A stretch of 46,401 nucleotides of DNA from Hydrogenophaga sp. (GTDB taxonomy: Bacteria > Pseudomonadota > Gammaproteobacteria > Burkholderiales > Burkholderiaceae_C), in contig NZ_JAOASO010000088.1 of the NCBI RefSeq assembly GCF_030158645.1, positions 1 to 46,401 of the forward strand, read 5' to 3'. A program made the position numbers and the translations under genes. Under the pieces are notes generated by a model, which was not told where the DNA came from, did not search any database, and saw only the letters and a list, made by a program, of their open reading frames with translations. The stretch's first letter is position 1; the number at the start of each line of letters is the position of its first letter. Of the stretch, positions 17,415 through 25,930 are shown piece after piece.

Positions 17415-18047
17415 ATGACGCCCTCTAACCCCCCGCCACGCCGCTTCGCGATGATCCGCAGCTTTCATCTGGCCGACTTCATCACACTGGGCAATGCCGC
17501 CTGCGGCGTGTTGTCGGTGTTCCTGGCGATGATGTACATGGCCAGCGGGTCGCTCACGCACTTCCTGCTGTCGGCCGCCATGACACCGCTGGCCTTCGTC
17601 TTCGACGTCTTTGACGGCAAGGTGGCGCGCTGGCGCCACCAGCATTCGCCGCTGGGCCGCGAGCTCGATTCGCTGGCCGACATCATCTCCTTCGGCGTTG
17701 GCCCGGCAGCGCTGGGCTTTGCCGCGGGGCTGCAGAGCGGTTGGGACATCGTCATCCTGTGCTACTTCGTCTGCTGCGGCGTCAGCCGGCTGGCGCGCTT
17801 CAACGTCACGGCCGAACAACTGACCACCGATTCGGGCAAAGTGGCCTACTTTGAAGGCACGCCGATCCCCACCAGCGTGATCCTCACTGCGGTGCTGTCA
17901 TGGGCCGCTTGGCAGGGTGCGCTGGGTGCGCAACTGTGGGGCGGCGTGTGGCAACTCGGGCCCTGGCAGTTGCATCCCATCAGCCTGCTGTTCGCGCTGT
18001 CGGGCACGGCCATGATCAGCAAGACCCTGCGCATTCCCAAGTTTTGA
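17415..18047 (+). CDS. pssA: CDP-alcohol phosphatidyltransferase, likely phosphatidylserine synthase
   Basis: A 210-residue membrane enzyme with the complete CDP-alcohol phosphotransferase signature, D-G-x2-A-R-x8-G-x3-D-x3-D, seen as FDGKVARW followed by GRELDSLAD. The N-terminus (SFHLADFITLGNAACG) and the FEGTPIPTS segment are typical of type II PssA, which joins CDP-diacylglycerol and serine. Slightly shorter than many PssA proteins at the C-terminus. It stands alone; a CDP-alcohol transferase of another substrate cannot be excluded. Confidence 0.85.
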   Translation: MTPSNPPPRRFAMIRSFHLADFITLGNAACGVLSVFLAMMYMASGSLTHFLLSAAMTPLAFVFDVFDGKVARWRHQHSPLGRELDSLADIISFGVGPAALGFAAGLQSGWDIVILCYFVCCGVSRLARFNVTAEQLTTDSGKVAYFEGTPIPTSVILTAVLSWAAWQGALGAQLWGGVWQLGPWQLHPISLLFALSGTAMISKTLRIPKF

Positions 18048-18481
18048 ATCAAGCAGGCGATTCAAGACTTGATCATGTCCACGCCGTTGATGACTCGGCG
18101 GCGATGCGGCATACCTTCGGCCACTGCGGTAAGCCGGGTTCGAACGGCGGCAGGCCCTTAGAAACCCGTCGTTCCACCGCTTGGAGTGGCACTGGGACGT
18201 CCGATCACGGTGTGCAACGATGGATGAATGCGGCTTGCGCCGCACTTGATCGCGCTGTCAAGAAAGGTGCATGAACAACCTGCCGCCCAAGGCGCTCACG
18301 GCCGAGTGCCTGACCGCCATCCTGTGTTCGCGATCACTGAAGCGCGAGCTGCTCGGAGCCGCGTGTTCGTCCGCGCAGATAGGGTCTGACCCGAGCAATT
18401 GACGGGTTTTGTGGCCCCACAATCGCAGATCGAGATGCCTGACCTTCAAGCAAAATCGTCAAAAATCCGGTGGAGATTGAT
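18048..18481. other. 434-bp intergenic region with no convincing gene
   Basis: No strong coding signal on either strand. A 43-codon frame (ATG 18271 to TGA 18402, preceded by GAAAGG) begins plausibly but has no recognisable content and may be a gene remnant. A partial palindrome GGGTCTGACCC occurs at about 18382; motifs of this kind occur in REP-like repeats of betaproteobacteria, but only one copy was seen here. The right end must hold the promoter of the signalling operon at 18482. Confidence 0.5.
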
Positions 18482-19456
18482 ATGGCATGTCGTCGTTGGG
18501 CTCACAAGGGGTTGCTGCTGACGGCGCAACTCCTGCTCGCGTGCTGGGCCGCGCCAACGGTCGCCCAGCCGCTGCGCATCGCGGTGGCCCAATTGCCCTA
18601 TTTTTCGCCCGCCCTCATTGCCGGGTGGCAAGGGTTTTTTGCCGCCGAAGGTCTGGCGGTGCAAATCGTGCCTTGTGTCAACGGACGCCGTTGCCTGAAA
18701 CACCTGACCGACAAAGAGGTGGATGTTGCGACCGTGGCAGACACCCCCATCGTTGCCGCCGTGCATGAAGGCCTGCCTTTCCAGATCCTGGCGACGATAA
18801 CCACCTCTCGCGACAACAGCTTTGTCGCGCGTGCCGACCGGGGCATCGCATCGCCTGCCGACTTGCGCGGCAAGCGCATCGGCTACGTGCGGGGTACCAC
18901 TGGCCACTATTTCACCGACACCTTCCTCACCTTCCATGGAATTGGCCTGAATCAGGTCACCCTGGTCGAACTGGATGCGGCCCGGGCGCCGCAGCAACTG
19001 GCCGCAGGTGAGGTCGACGCCGCCGGCCTGTACCAGCCACATGGTCCGGAGGCCATGCGGCTGCTGGGGGACAAAGGCCTGGTGTTCCCAGCGCCGCGGC
19101 TGTACACGGCAACCATGAATCTCGTGGCCAAACCCGGTCTGAGCGATCCCGATGCCGTCAAACTGCTGCGTGCGTTGCAGCGCGCCACCGCCTTCATACG
19201 CACCGACCCACCCCGCGCGCAGGCGCTGGTGGCCAGCCAGCTCAAGCTGGACAGCAAAGTGGTCAACGAGACCTGGGAGCTGCTGAGTTTTCGCCTGTCG
19301 CTGGGGCAGTCGTTGCTGACCACGATGGAGGCGCAGTCGCGCTGGATGCGCCGAACCGGTCAGGTGAAGGGCGATCTTTCGCCCGATTTCCTGGCACGCA
19401 TGCGCCCGGGTCCACTGCGCGCACTGGACCCGACAGCCGTCACCCTGGTGGATTGA
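18482..19456 (+). CDS. NitT/TauT-like periplasmic solute-binding protein without a transporter
   Basis: About 324 residues with a signal peptide (cut near TVA-QPLR) and a type II periplasmic binding fold of the NMT1/SsuA/TauA group: LRIAVAQLPYFSPALIAGWQG, DVATVADTPIVAAV, GKRIGYVRGTTGHYF and a hinge region LDAARAPQQLAAGEVDAAGL. A GGAG site lies six bases before ATG 18482; a GTG four codons earlier is possible. No ABC permease or ATPase is adjacent. The hybrid kinase begins nine bases after the stop, so the protein is probably a periplasmic ligand sensor for the kinase rather than part of an importer (inference). Confidence 0.87.
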   Translation: MACRRWAHKGLLLTAQLLLACWAAPTVAQPLRIAVAQLPYFSPALIAGWQGFFAAEGLAVQIVPCVNGRRCLKHLTDKEVDVATVADTPIVAAVHEGLPFQILATITTSRDNSFVARADRGIASPADLRGKRIGYVRGTTGHYFTDTFLTFHGIGLNQVTLVELDAARAPQQLAAGEVDAAGLYQPHGPEAMRLLGDKGLVFPAPRLYTATMNLVAKPGLSDPDAVKLLRALQRATAFIRTDPPRAQALVASQLKLDSKVVNETWELLSFRLSLGQSLLTTMEAQSRWMRRTGQVKGDLSPDFLARMRPGPLRALDPTAVTLVD

Positions 19457-19465
19457 AGGCCGCCC

Positions 19466-22400
19466 ATGCTGCGCTGGCTGATCATTTCCTACCTGGCCTT
19501 CACCATGGGCGTGGGTGGCCTGAAGTTGGTGCTGAGGGCGGACAGCGAGAAGCGTGTGGCGCTGCTGGAAGGCCAGCAGCAGGCCACGCGAAAGGCCACG
19601 CACGACGCCAATGCGCTGCTGGTGCTCACCCACGAATACATGCTGCGCGGCACCGAGCGAGCGGCCGGCCAGTGGCAGGCCGCGCACCGCGCGATGACCC
19701 AGGCCGTTGTCCAGGCAATCCCGGATGGGTCCAGCGACGAAGACTTCGACGAGCTGCGAGACACCACGGCCAACCTCACGGCGATCTTCGAGAGCCTGCG
19801 CCGAGACATTCCCGATCTGGCGCCGGGGCTGGCTGGCGAGCGACGCGCGATGCTGGTGGACCAGATCCTGTCCGAAACCCGACTGGTCAGCGACCTGGCC
19901 TACCGGCGCGATGGCACCCTGTACCAGCAAGTGCGGGCAGAAACCGCCAGCATGCGCGAGCTTGACGGGCTGCTGAACTGGCTGTGGCTCGCATCATCGC
20001 TTTTCCTGGCCTGGCTGCTGCTGGTGCGCGTGCTGCGCCCGGTGGGGCTGCTGCACGCCGCGGCGCGGTCGGTGCAGGCCGGCGACCTGAAGGCCCGCTG
20101 CAACTACGACAGTCGCGACGAACTGGGCCAGGCAGCGGCCAGCTTCAATGCCATGACCGATACCCTGGCGCATTCCAAAGAGCGAATCGCACTGGCCGTG
20201 GAAAGTGCGGCCATGGGTGTGTGGGAATACGACCTGCAGACCGGCGCCCTGATCTGGGACGACCAGGTGTACGCGCTTTACGGACGCGAGCGCTCGGGCG
20301 GTGCAGAACATTACGCACTGTGGCGAGACGCTCTTCATCCCGACGACCTTGCAGCTGCGGAGCAAGCGGTGATCGACGCGGTCAAGGGCAAGCAGGTCTT
20401 GAACACGCAGTTCCGCATCCATCGGGCAGACGGCAGTCTTCGGTTTCTCAAAGCTGCTGCGCACGTCACGCACGACGCCTCCGGCAAGCCCCTGCGCATG
20501 ATCGGCGTGAACATGGACGTGACCGATCAGGTCGTGACATCAGCAGCGCTGCTGGAAAACCAGCAACTGCTCCACCGGGTGGGCCGTCTGGCTGCCATCG
20601 GCGGTTGGCGCGTCGATATCAAAACCGGAACGGTCTATTGGAACGAGCAGACGCGGCTGATCCACGAAGTGCCACCCGACTACGTGCCCAGCCTGGCCAC
20701 AGCCATTGACTTCTTCGCACCAGAACACCGTGAACTGATCAGCCAGGCGGTTCAGCAAGGGATCGAGGCCGGCACCGCGTGGGACCTGGAGTTGCGCTTC
20801 ATCACCTACACCGGCCGCAGCATCTGGGTGCGCGCACTGGGAGAAGTGGAGTTCGAAGAGGGTCGCGCAGCGTATCTCGTCGGGGCGTTTCAGGACATCA
20901 CGGAGCGCCGCGAGGCCGCGGACAAGCTGCGTGCGGCCTCGGTTGCTGCCGAAGCAGCGAATGCCGCCAAGAGCGCGTTCCTGGCCAACATGAGCCACGA
21001 AATCCGCACGCCGTTGAATGCGGTGCTGGGCATGCACAGGATGTTGCTGAACACCGATCTCAAGCCCGGCCAGAGCGACCTGCTGGGCAAGGCCAACCAG
21101 GCTGGCCAGTCGTTGATGGACATCATCAACGACGTGCTGGACCTGGCCAAGATCGAGGCCGGAGAACTGTCCATACATGCGCAGCCGTTCCAGCCCCGGC
21201 AGCTCTTGAAGGAGCTGGTGGACGTCCATGGTGTCGTGGCACAGGCCAAGGGTTTGAAACTGACATTGGACACCGCCGCAGAGTTGCCCTCGTGGATGGT
21301 TGGGGACCGTTTACGCCTGCGACAGGTGCTCAGCAACCTGTTGAGCAATGCCATCAAGTTCACGAAGACGGGTGCGGTGACCCTGTCGACGCGGGTGCGG
21401 CGAGATGACACCCGGCGGTGGGTTGAGCTGGTGGTTCGGGACAGCGGTGTGGGCATTTCCCAAGACGCGATTGGTCGCCTGTTCACGCCTTTTGTACAGG
21501 CCGACGAGAGCACCACACGGCAGTTTGGCGGCACCGGGCTGGGGCTTTCCATCGTCCGCAACCTGGCGCGAATGATGGGCGGTGAGGCTCGGGTGAGCAG
21601 CACACTTGGTGTGGGCAGTGAATTTTGGATCACGCTGCCGCTGGTCGAGGCGGACGAGGATGTGCTGGCGCAGGCCAGTCGGGCGAGCCGACCCATCGAA
21701 GTCGCTTTGATGTGCGCCGACGAGGCCATTTGCCTGGACATGAGACAACGCCTCGCTGCACTGGGATGGTCATCTTTCAGACCCATGGCCGCAGAGACTG
21801 GCGAGCCGGACGTCCTTCTGATGGATGCGGCATTGGGCAGCGAGGGAGCTGCAAGGCTTCGTGAACTGGTGGATGCTTCAAACGCCCAGGGCCATGATTT
21901 GCCCGCCATTTTGGTCGGAGATTCGCAGGAGCTGGAGACGATGCTGAGCCTGGCATTGCCGCTGCACCGGGTGATTCAAAAACCAGCCGACATGGCCAGG
22001 ATCTTCAGTTCGGTGGTCGAGGTTCTGGCGCTGGATGAGGATTCTCAGGACCGCCTGATTGGAACCACCCGCGCCATCGAAGGCGGAATCCATTGGCTGC
22101 AGGGCTCGCGCATCCTGGTGGTCGATGACAGCGAAATCAACCTGGAGATTGCCGTGGCACTGCTTCGGCAGCAAGGTGCCACTTGCCACACCTGCGTCAA
22201 CGGGCAAGAAGCGGTTGACTGGCTGCTGGCTCATCCCGACGAGGTGGATGCCGTGCTCATGGACGTGCAGATGCCGGTGCTGGACGGCCTGGAAGCGACC
22301 CGACGGATCAAATCGCATGCCGCATTCAAAACGCTGCCGGTGATTGCGCTGACCGCTGGCGCACTCGACAGTGAACGCCTCAGAGCCCAATCGGCGGGGA

Positions 22401-23209
22401 TGGATGGCTTCCTCACCAAACCGCTGGAGCCTCTGGATGTGGTGAGGCTGTTGCGCAGCAGGATCGGCTGGTACCGAGGCAAGGCACCACAGGTGGTGTT
22501 GACCCCGTCGGACGACACAGGCGCCTCTTGGGACCCACCCGCGTCGCAGGCCTGGCCTGAGATTGCGGGCATCGACACGGCATTGGCCATGGCGTATGCG
22601 GGCAACAGTCTTGCCCTCTTCCACAAACTGCTCATGTTGATGCAAAAGAACTACTCTGCGTGGGGTGTGACCTGGCTTGAACTGGCGAAACAGAAAAGTC
22701 CAGGGATCAACGCCGATTTGTGCGCCAGCCTGCACAAGTTGCGGGGCAGTGCGGGGATGTTGGGCGCTGTCGAACTGGCGACCGTGGCCAAGCACGCAGA
22801 GGGGGCCATTCTTGATGGGACCGTCTTGCCCACGGACGCTGTACAGCGGGTGGCCCAGGTTCTTGACGATCTGCTGGCTCACGTCGAAGATCAAATCTCC
22901 GTGTGGATGCCGAATGAGATCGTGGTGTCGAATGCTGGCCCATTGACCCAAGCGGGCAAAAACAAGCTCGCCACGCTCGCCGAGCTGTTGGCCCAGTGTG
23001 ACTTTGATGCCATCGATCTTGGCTGGGAGTTGCGGGTGGAATTGGTCAGCCTGCTGGGACAGGAAGACGCCGAGGGACTTCTACAGAGAATCGACAACCT
23101 CGACTTCACCGCAGCTCACGCACTTCTTGTCAGCGGGCTGCAGCCACCCGAATTGGCTGCACAGGTGGGTCAAACCAGTCCCGGGAGTCCAGATGTTGAC
23201 CATGCATGA
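19466..23209 (+). CDS. Hybrid sensor histidine kinase (HAMP-PAS-PAS-kinase-REC-REC-Hpt)
   Basis: A 1247-residue membrane kinase. In order: a first helix (about 1-23), a periplasmic all-helical sensor of about 145 residues, a second helix (about 170-190), a HAMP linker (to about 240), two PAS domains (about 245-355 and 365-480), the phosphoacceptor helix with NMSHEIRTPLN (His511), an ATPase domain with RDSGVGIS and GGTGLGLSI (to about 740), a degenerate receiver (about 745-865, keeping an Asp and a Lys but not the acidic pair), a full receiver (LVVDDSEIN, Asp933 in LMDVQMP, Lys in TKPLE) and a histidine phosphotransfer domain (His1090 in HKLRGSAG). The architecture is that of a phosphorelay kinase needing an external response regulator, which the next two genes offer. 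Confidence 0.94.
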   Translation: MLRWLIISYLAFTMGVGGLKLVLRADSEKRVALLEGQQQATRKATHDANALLVLTHEYMLRGTERAAGQWQAAHRAMTQAVVQAIPDGSSDEDFDELRDTTANLTAIFESLRRDIPDLAPGLAGERRAMLVDQILSETRLVSDLAYRRDGTLYQQVRAETASMRELDGLLNWLWLASSLFLAWLLLVRVLRPVGLLHAAARSVQAGDLKARCNYDSRDELGQAAASFNAMTDTLAHSKERIALAVESAAMGVWEYDLQTGALIWDDQVYALYGRERSGGAEHYALWRDALHPDDLAAAEQAVIDAVKGKQVLNTQFRIHRADGSLRFLKAAAHVTHDASGKPLRMIGVNMDVTDQVVTSAALLENQQLLHRVGRLAAIGGWRVDIKTGTVYWNEQTRLIHEVPPDYVPSLATAIDFFAPEHRELISQAVQQGIEAGTAWDLELRFITYTGRSIWVRALGEVEFEEGRAAYLVGAFQDITERREAADKLRAASVAAEAANAAKSAFLANMSHEIRTPLNAVLGMHRMLLNTDLKPGQSDLLGKANQAGQSLMDIINDVLDLAKIEAGELSIHAQPFQPRQLLKELVDVHGVVAQAKGLKLTLDTAAELPSWMVGDRLRLRQVLSNLLSNAIKFTKTGAVTLSTRVRRDDTRRWVELVVRDSGVGISQDAIGRLFTPFVQADESTTRQFGGTGLGLSIVRNLARMMGGEARVSSTLGVGSEFWITLPLVEADEDVLAQASRASRPIEVALMCADEAICLDMRQRLAALGWSSFRPMAAETGEPDVLLMDAALGSEGAARLRELVDASNAQGHDLPAILVGDSQELETMLSLALPLHRVIQKPADMARIFSSVVEVLALDEDSQDRLIGTTRAIEGGIHWLQGSRILVVDDSEINLEIAVALLRQQGATCHTCVNGQEAVDWLLAHPDEVDAVLMDVQMPVLDGLEATRRIKSHAAFKTLPVIALTAGALDSERLRAQSAGMDGFLTKPLEPLDVVRLLRSRIGWYRGKAPQVVLTPSDDTGASWDPPASQAWPEIAGIDTALAMAYAGNSLALFHKLLMLMQKNYSAWGVTWLELAKQKSPGINADLCASLHKLRGSAGMLGAVELATVAKHAEGAILDGTVLPTDAVQRVAQVLDDLLAHVEDQISVWMPNEIVVSNAGPLTQAGKNKLATLAELLAQCDFDAIDLGWELRVELVSLLGQEDAEGLLQRIDNLDFTAAHALLVSGLQPPELAAQVGQTSPGSPDVDHA

Positions 23210-24386
23210 CAACGTTGAGATGTCCAGATTGAACGGCGCTTGGGGGCGCGTGCTGCTGGTGGAGGACGACGATGTGCAGCGTGAAGGCATGGCGCAATGG
23301 CTTCGCGACGATGGACTGGTTGTGGATGAATGCTCGACCGTGGAACACGCGGTGGCAAGGTACGAAGGCCAAGCGTTCGACGTCGTCGTCACGGACCTGC
23401 GCCTGCCCATTGGCTCGGGCCTGGATCTGATTCGCCAGATTCGTGAAACGGACGAATGTGCATGCGCGGTTGTGGTGACGCAATACGCGGACATGGCGGC
23501 AGCCGTGGCTTCCTTCAGGGAGGGGGCAGCCGACTTTTTAGCCAAGCCGTTTCAAGGGGATGAACTTCGGGCCTCTGTGCGCCGCGCGATCGAGCGCAGG
23601 GCCATCAGCAAGCGCCGCGACCAGCTGCGTTTGACCTTGCAAGAGCAGAACCTGCAACTGCAGCAATCGAACGAAGAGTTGCAAATCTTCGCAGGACGTG
23701 TGGCGCACGACCTGCGTGCACCCGTGCGGTCCACCCGTCTGTGGGCGCAATTCGCGGCAGAAGCGCTGGAGGCTGGCGATGTTGGAACTGCGGGTCAATA
23801 CCTCAGCTCCACCATCAGGTCGATAGGCTCCGGTACGGCCATCATCGACAGCCTGCTCGCGCTGTCCAAGTCCGAGGTGCTTGAACTCAATCTTGAGGAG
23901 TTCTCACCGAGAGCGACGGTGGAGACCATTGTCGACTCTTGCCGCATGGAGTTTGGCGACCGTGCTTTCCATGTATCAACTGAGATTGAAGGCACCGTGC
24001 CGGGCGATCCAGTCTTGCTGGGAGTCGCTTTGACCAACGTGATTCACAACGCGTTCAAGTACAGCTCGCAACAGAACGAACCACAGATTCACATTGAAGG
24101 AAGGCGCTCTGGACAGGGCTACCGTTTCACGATTCGGGACAACGGCGTCGGCATCGATCCGCAGCAGAAAGGTCAACTCTTCCAACCGTTTGTGCGTCTG
24201 CAGTCGGCGGGACATTTCAGCGGGGAAGGGCTGGGGTTGACCACCGTCAAGAAAATCATTGAGCGGCATGGCGGTACGGTTGACTTGGATTCGAGCTCGG
24301 GCGCCGGGACGACTGCCATCATCGACTTGCCGGTGGTCTTCACTGATCCGCAAGAACAACGGGCAGGCGTGCGTGACAAGGGGTGA
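23193..24386 (+). CDS. Receiver-histidine kinase hybrid, cytoplasmic
   Basis: About 397 residues with no membrane segment: an N-terminal receiver (LLVEDDDVQ, Asp68 in VVTDLRLP, Lys in LAKPFQG), a short coiled coil (about 130-165), the phosphoacceptor helix VAHDLRAPVRST (His172) and an ATPase domain with NVIHNAFKYS, RDNGVGID and GEGLGLTTV. Such proteins receive a phosphate from another kinase and relay or integrate it. ATG 23193 overlaps the end of the hybrid kinase; another ATG at 23202 is possible. No DNA-binding domain. Confidence 0.92.
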   Translation: MLTMHDNVEMSRLNGAWGRVLLVEDDDVQREGMAQWLRDDGLVVDECSTVEHAVARYEGQAFDVVVTDLRLPIGSGLDLIRQIRETDECACAVVVTQYADMAAAVASFREGAADFLAKPFQGDELRASVRRAIERRAISKRRDQLRLTLQEQNLQLQQSNEELQIFAGRVAHDLRAPVRSTRLWAQFAAEALEAGDVGTAGQYLSSTIRSIGSGTAIIDSLLALSKSEVLELNLEEFSPRATVETIVDSCRMEFGDRAFHVSTEIEGTVPGDPVLLGVALTNVIHNAFKYSSQQNEPQIHIEGRRSGQGYRFTIRDNGVGIDPQQKGQLFQPFVRLQSAGHFSGEGLGLTTVKKIIERHGGTVDLDSSSGAGTTAIIDLPVVFTDPQEQRAGVRDKG

Positions 24387-24388
24387 CC

Positions 24389-24832
24389 ATGACACTTGAT
24401 GAGGAAACAACCGTGTCTGACGCGCTCACGTTCATGGTGGTCGATGATGACCAGATCCTTGTGCATTCTCTGGCGCGCGCCTTGCGGCCATTGGGCAAGG
24501 TGGCATTTTCCAACGACTTCAACGCCGTTCATCACACGGCTGCCAGCGCCCGGCCCCGTTTGATGCTGATCGACATCGATCTGCCTTTGGTCACAGGTGT
24601 CGAAATTGCCCGACGCATCCGGTCCAATCGGGAGATGGACAGTGTTTACATTCTCATGATGACATCGCACCACAGCGAAGCCGTGCTCAAGCAGGTCGCG
24701 GGTGTGGATGTGGACGGGCTGCTTCAGAAGCCGATCGACTTGCCCGCTTTGCTCACTCGCGTGCAGGCATTCCTGAAAGAGCCGAGGCGCGGACCGGGTT
24801 CAGCAGGCCTGCAGGGGCAACATCCTGGTTGA
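24389..24832 (+). CDS. Single-domain response regulator
   Basis: A 147-residue receiver-only protein: acidic pair in MVVDDDQILV, phosphoacceptor Asp62 in LIDIDLPLV, Thr in MMTSHH and Lys in LQKPIDL. It has no output domain, so it would act by protein contact or as a phosphate shuttle. AAGGGG precedes ATG 24389; a GTG at 24383 overlaps the upstream stop. Third phosphorelay component of the operon. Confidence 0.9.
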   Translation: MTLDEETTVSDALTFMVVDDDQILVHSLARALRPLGKVAFSNDFNAVHHTAASARPRLMLIDIDLPLVTGVEIARRIRSNREMDSVYILMMTSHHSEAVLKQVAGVDVDGLLQKPIDLPALLTRVQAFLKEPRRGPGSAGLQGQHPG

Positions 24833-25071
24833 TTCAGTTCGCCAGTTGGGCGGTGTCTGCCACGGCCAACGTGGAGGCGTGGAAAACCCGGATGCTTCAA
24901 CTCCCGCAACGCGATGTGGTGGGCGCACCCGTGCTTCTCAAGGTCCAATTGCTCGTCATCAACCCGCACGATCTGCTGTTGACACGCATGGCACGGAAGC
25001 GAAGCGGTCTGGATGGCGAAGTCATCGAATTCGAGCGCGCCGAGACAGCGCTGGAACTGCTGGCTGACTGA
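24829..25071 (+). CDS. Small hypothetical protein at the end of the signalling operon
   Basis: An 80-residue frame starting with TTG at 24829 inside the stop of the response regulator. Third codon positions are GC-rich and second positions AT-rich, as in the neighbours, which favours coding on this strand over the long cysteine-rich frame opposite. No domain is recognisable. It has no clear ribosome site of its own and could depend on coupling; it may equally not be expressed. Confidence 0.4.
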   Translation: MIQFASWAVSATANVEAWKTRMLQLPQRDVVGAPVLLKVQLLVINPHDLLLTRMARKRSGLDGEVIEFERAETALELLAD

Positions 25072-25152
25072 AACCAACCGGCCTCCACGAAGCCCGGGGC
25101 GGTTCACCCCGCATTCCCTGCAAGTGGCTCGCAAGTCCACTGATCGCGCTCT

Positions 25153-25923
25153 TCAAACCGTCCCGCGCCCCAGCTGCTTCAACACCTCGGTCTGAAAGTC
25201 GCCGCCTTCGCTGTGCGCCATGAATTCGGCGACCGAGCCTTCAAACCGCACCGCGCCCTGGTGCAGCAGCATCAGCCGGTCGGCGTGGCGGGTTTCTTCG
25301 ATCAGGTGGGTGGCCCAGAGCACGGCCATGCCGCGGCTCTCGCAGAGGCTGCGCACGGTGTCCAGCAGTTGCTGGCGCGAGGCCGGGTCCAGGCCCACGG
25401 TGGCTTCGTCCATGAGCAGCACGCGGGGCTCGTGCAGGAGCGCGCGGATGAGTTCGATCTTGCGGCGCGTGCCGCCCGAGAGGCTGCGCACCACGGCCTT
25501 GGCCTGGTCGGCCAGACCCATGGTCTCCAGCAGCGTGGCAATGCGTGCGTTGGCCAGCTTGCGCGGCATGCCGTGCAGGTCGGTGTGGAAATGCAGGTTG
25601 GCCATCACGCTCAGGTCCATGTCGAGCGCGCTTTGCTGGAACACCACGCCCAGGCCGGCGAGCGCGCGGCTGGGGTGCTGGCGCATGTCGTGGCCCAGCA
25701 CTTCGATGCTGCCCTGGTCGGGCGTGAAGAGCCCGGTGAGCAACTGCAGCAAGGTGGACTTGCCCGCGCCGTTGGGGCCGAGCAGGGCCACCATTTCACC
25801 GGCACGCAGGGTCACGTCCACGCCCTTGAGCGCGGGCTTGGCGCCGTAGGACTTGTGCAGTTGCGTCGCCTGCAGCAGGGTGGCGACGGTGGTGGCCAGC
25901 GAGGCGGTCGGAGAGTCGGTCAT
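25153..25923 (-). CDS. ABC transporter ATPase of the quinoprotein alcohol dehydrogenase system
   Basis: A 256-residue ATPase with Walker A GPNGAGKST, signature LSGGTRRK, Walker B VLLMDEAT and the switch histidine in ATHLIEE. It belongs to the exporter-type group that accompanies PQQ alcohol dehydrogenase clusters. Its membrane partner is most likely the ABC-2 permease at 29318, which sits on the opposite strand in the divergent operon. Starts seven bases after the Bug-type receptor gene, so both form one transcript. Transported substrate unknown. Confidence 0.87.
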   Translation of the reverse strand: MTDSPTASLATTVATLLQATQLHKSYGAKPALKGVDVTLRAGEMVALLGPNGAGKSTLLQLLTGLFTPDQGSIEVLGHDMRQHPSRALAGLGVVFQQSALDMDLSVMANLHFHTDLHGMPRKLANARIATLLETMGLADQAKAVVRSLSGGTRRKIELIRALLHEPRVLLMDEATVGLDPASRQQLLDTVRSLCESRGMAVLWATHLIEETRHADRLMLLHQGAVRFEGSVAEFMAHSEGGDFQTEVLKQLGRGTV

Positions 25924-25930
25924 CGGGTGG

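Noticed and set aside
18271..18402. A 43-codon frame with a fair ribosome site in the gap before the signalling operon
   Set aside because: No recognisable sequence, no neighbour it could belong to, and it ends near a short palindrome; kept only as a remark in the intergenic entry.
25081..25130. CGGGG/CCCCG hairpin between the convergent signalling and ABC operons
   Set aside because: The stem is short and no T-run follows on either strand, so it was not called a terminator.
24724..25140. A Cys/His-rich minus-strand frame opposite the end of the response regulator
   Set aside because: It resembles a zinc-binding protein at first sight, but base composition by codon position favours the plus-strand frame at 24829, and half of it is antisense to the response regulator.
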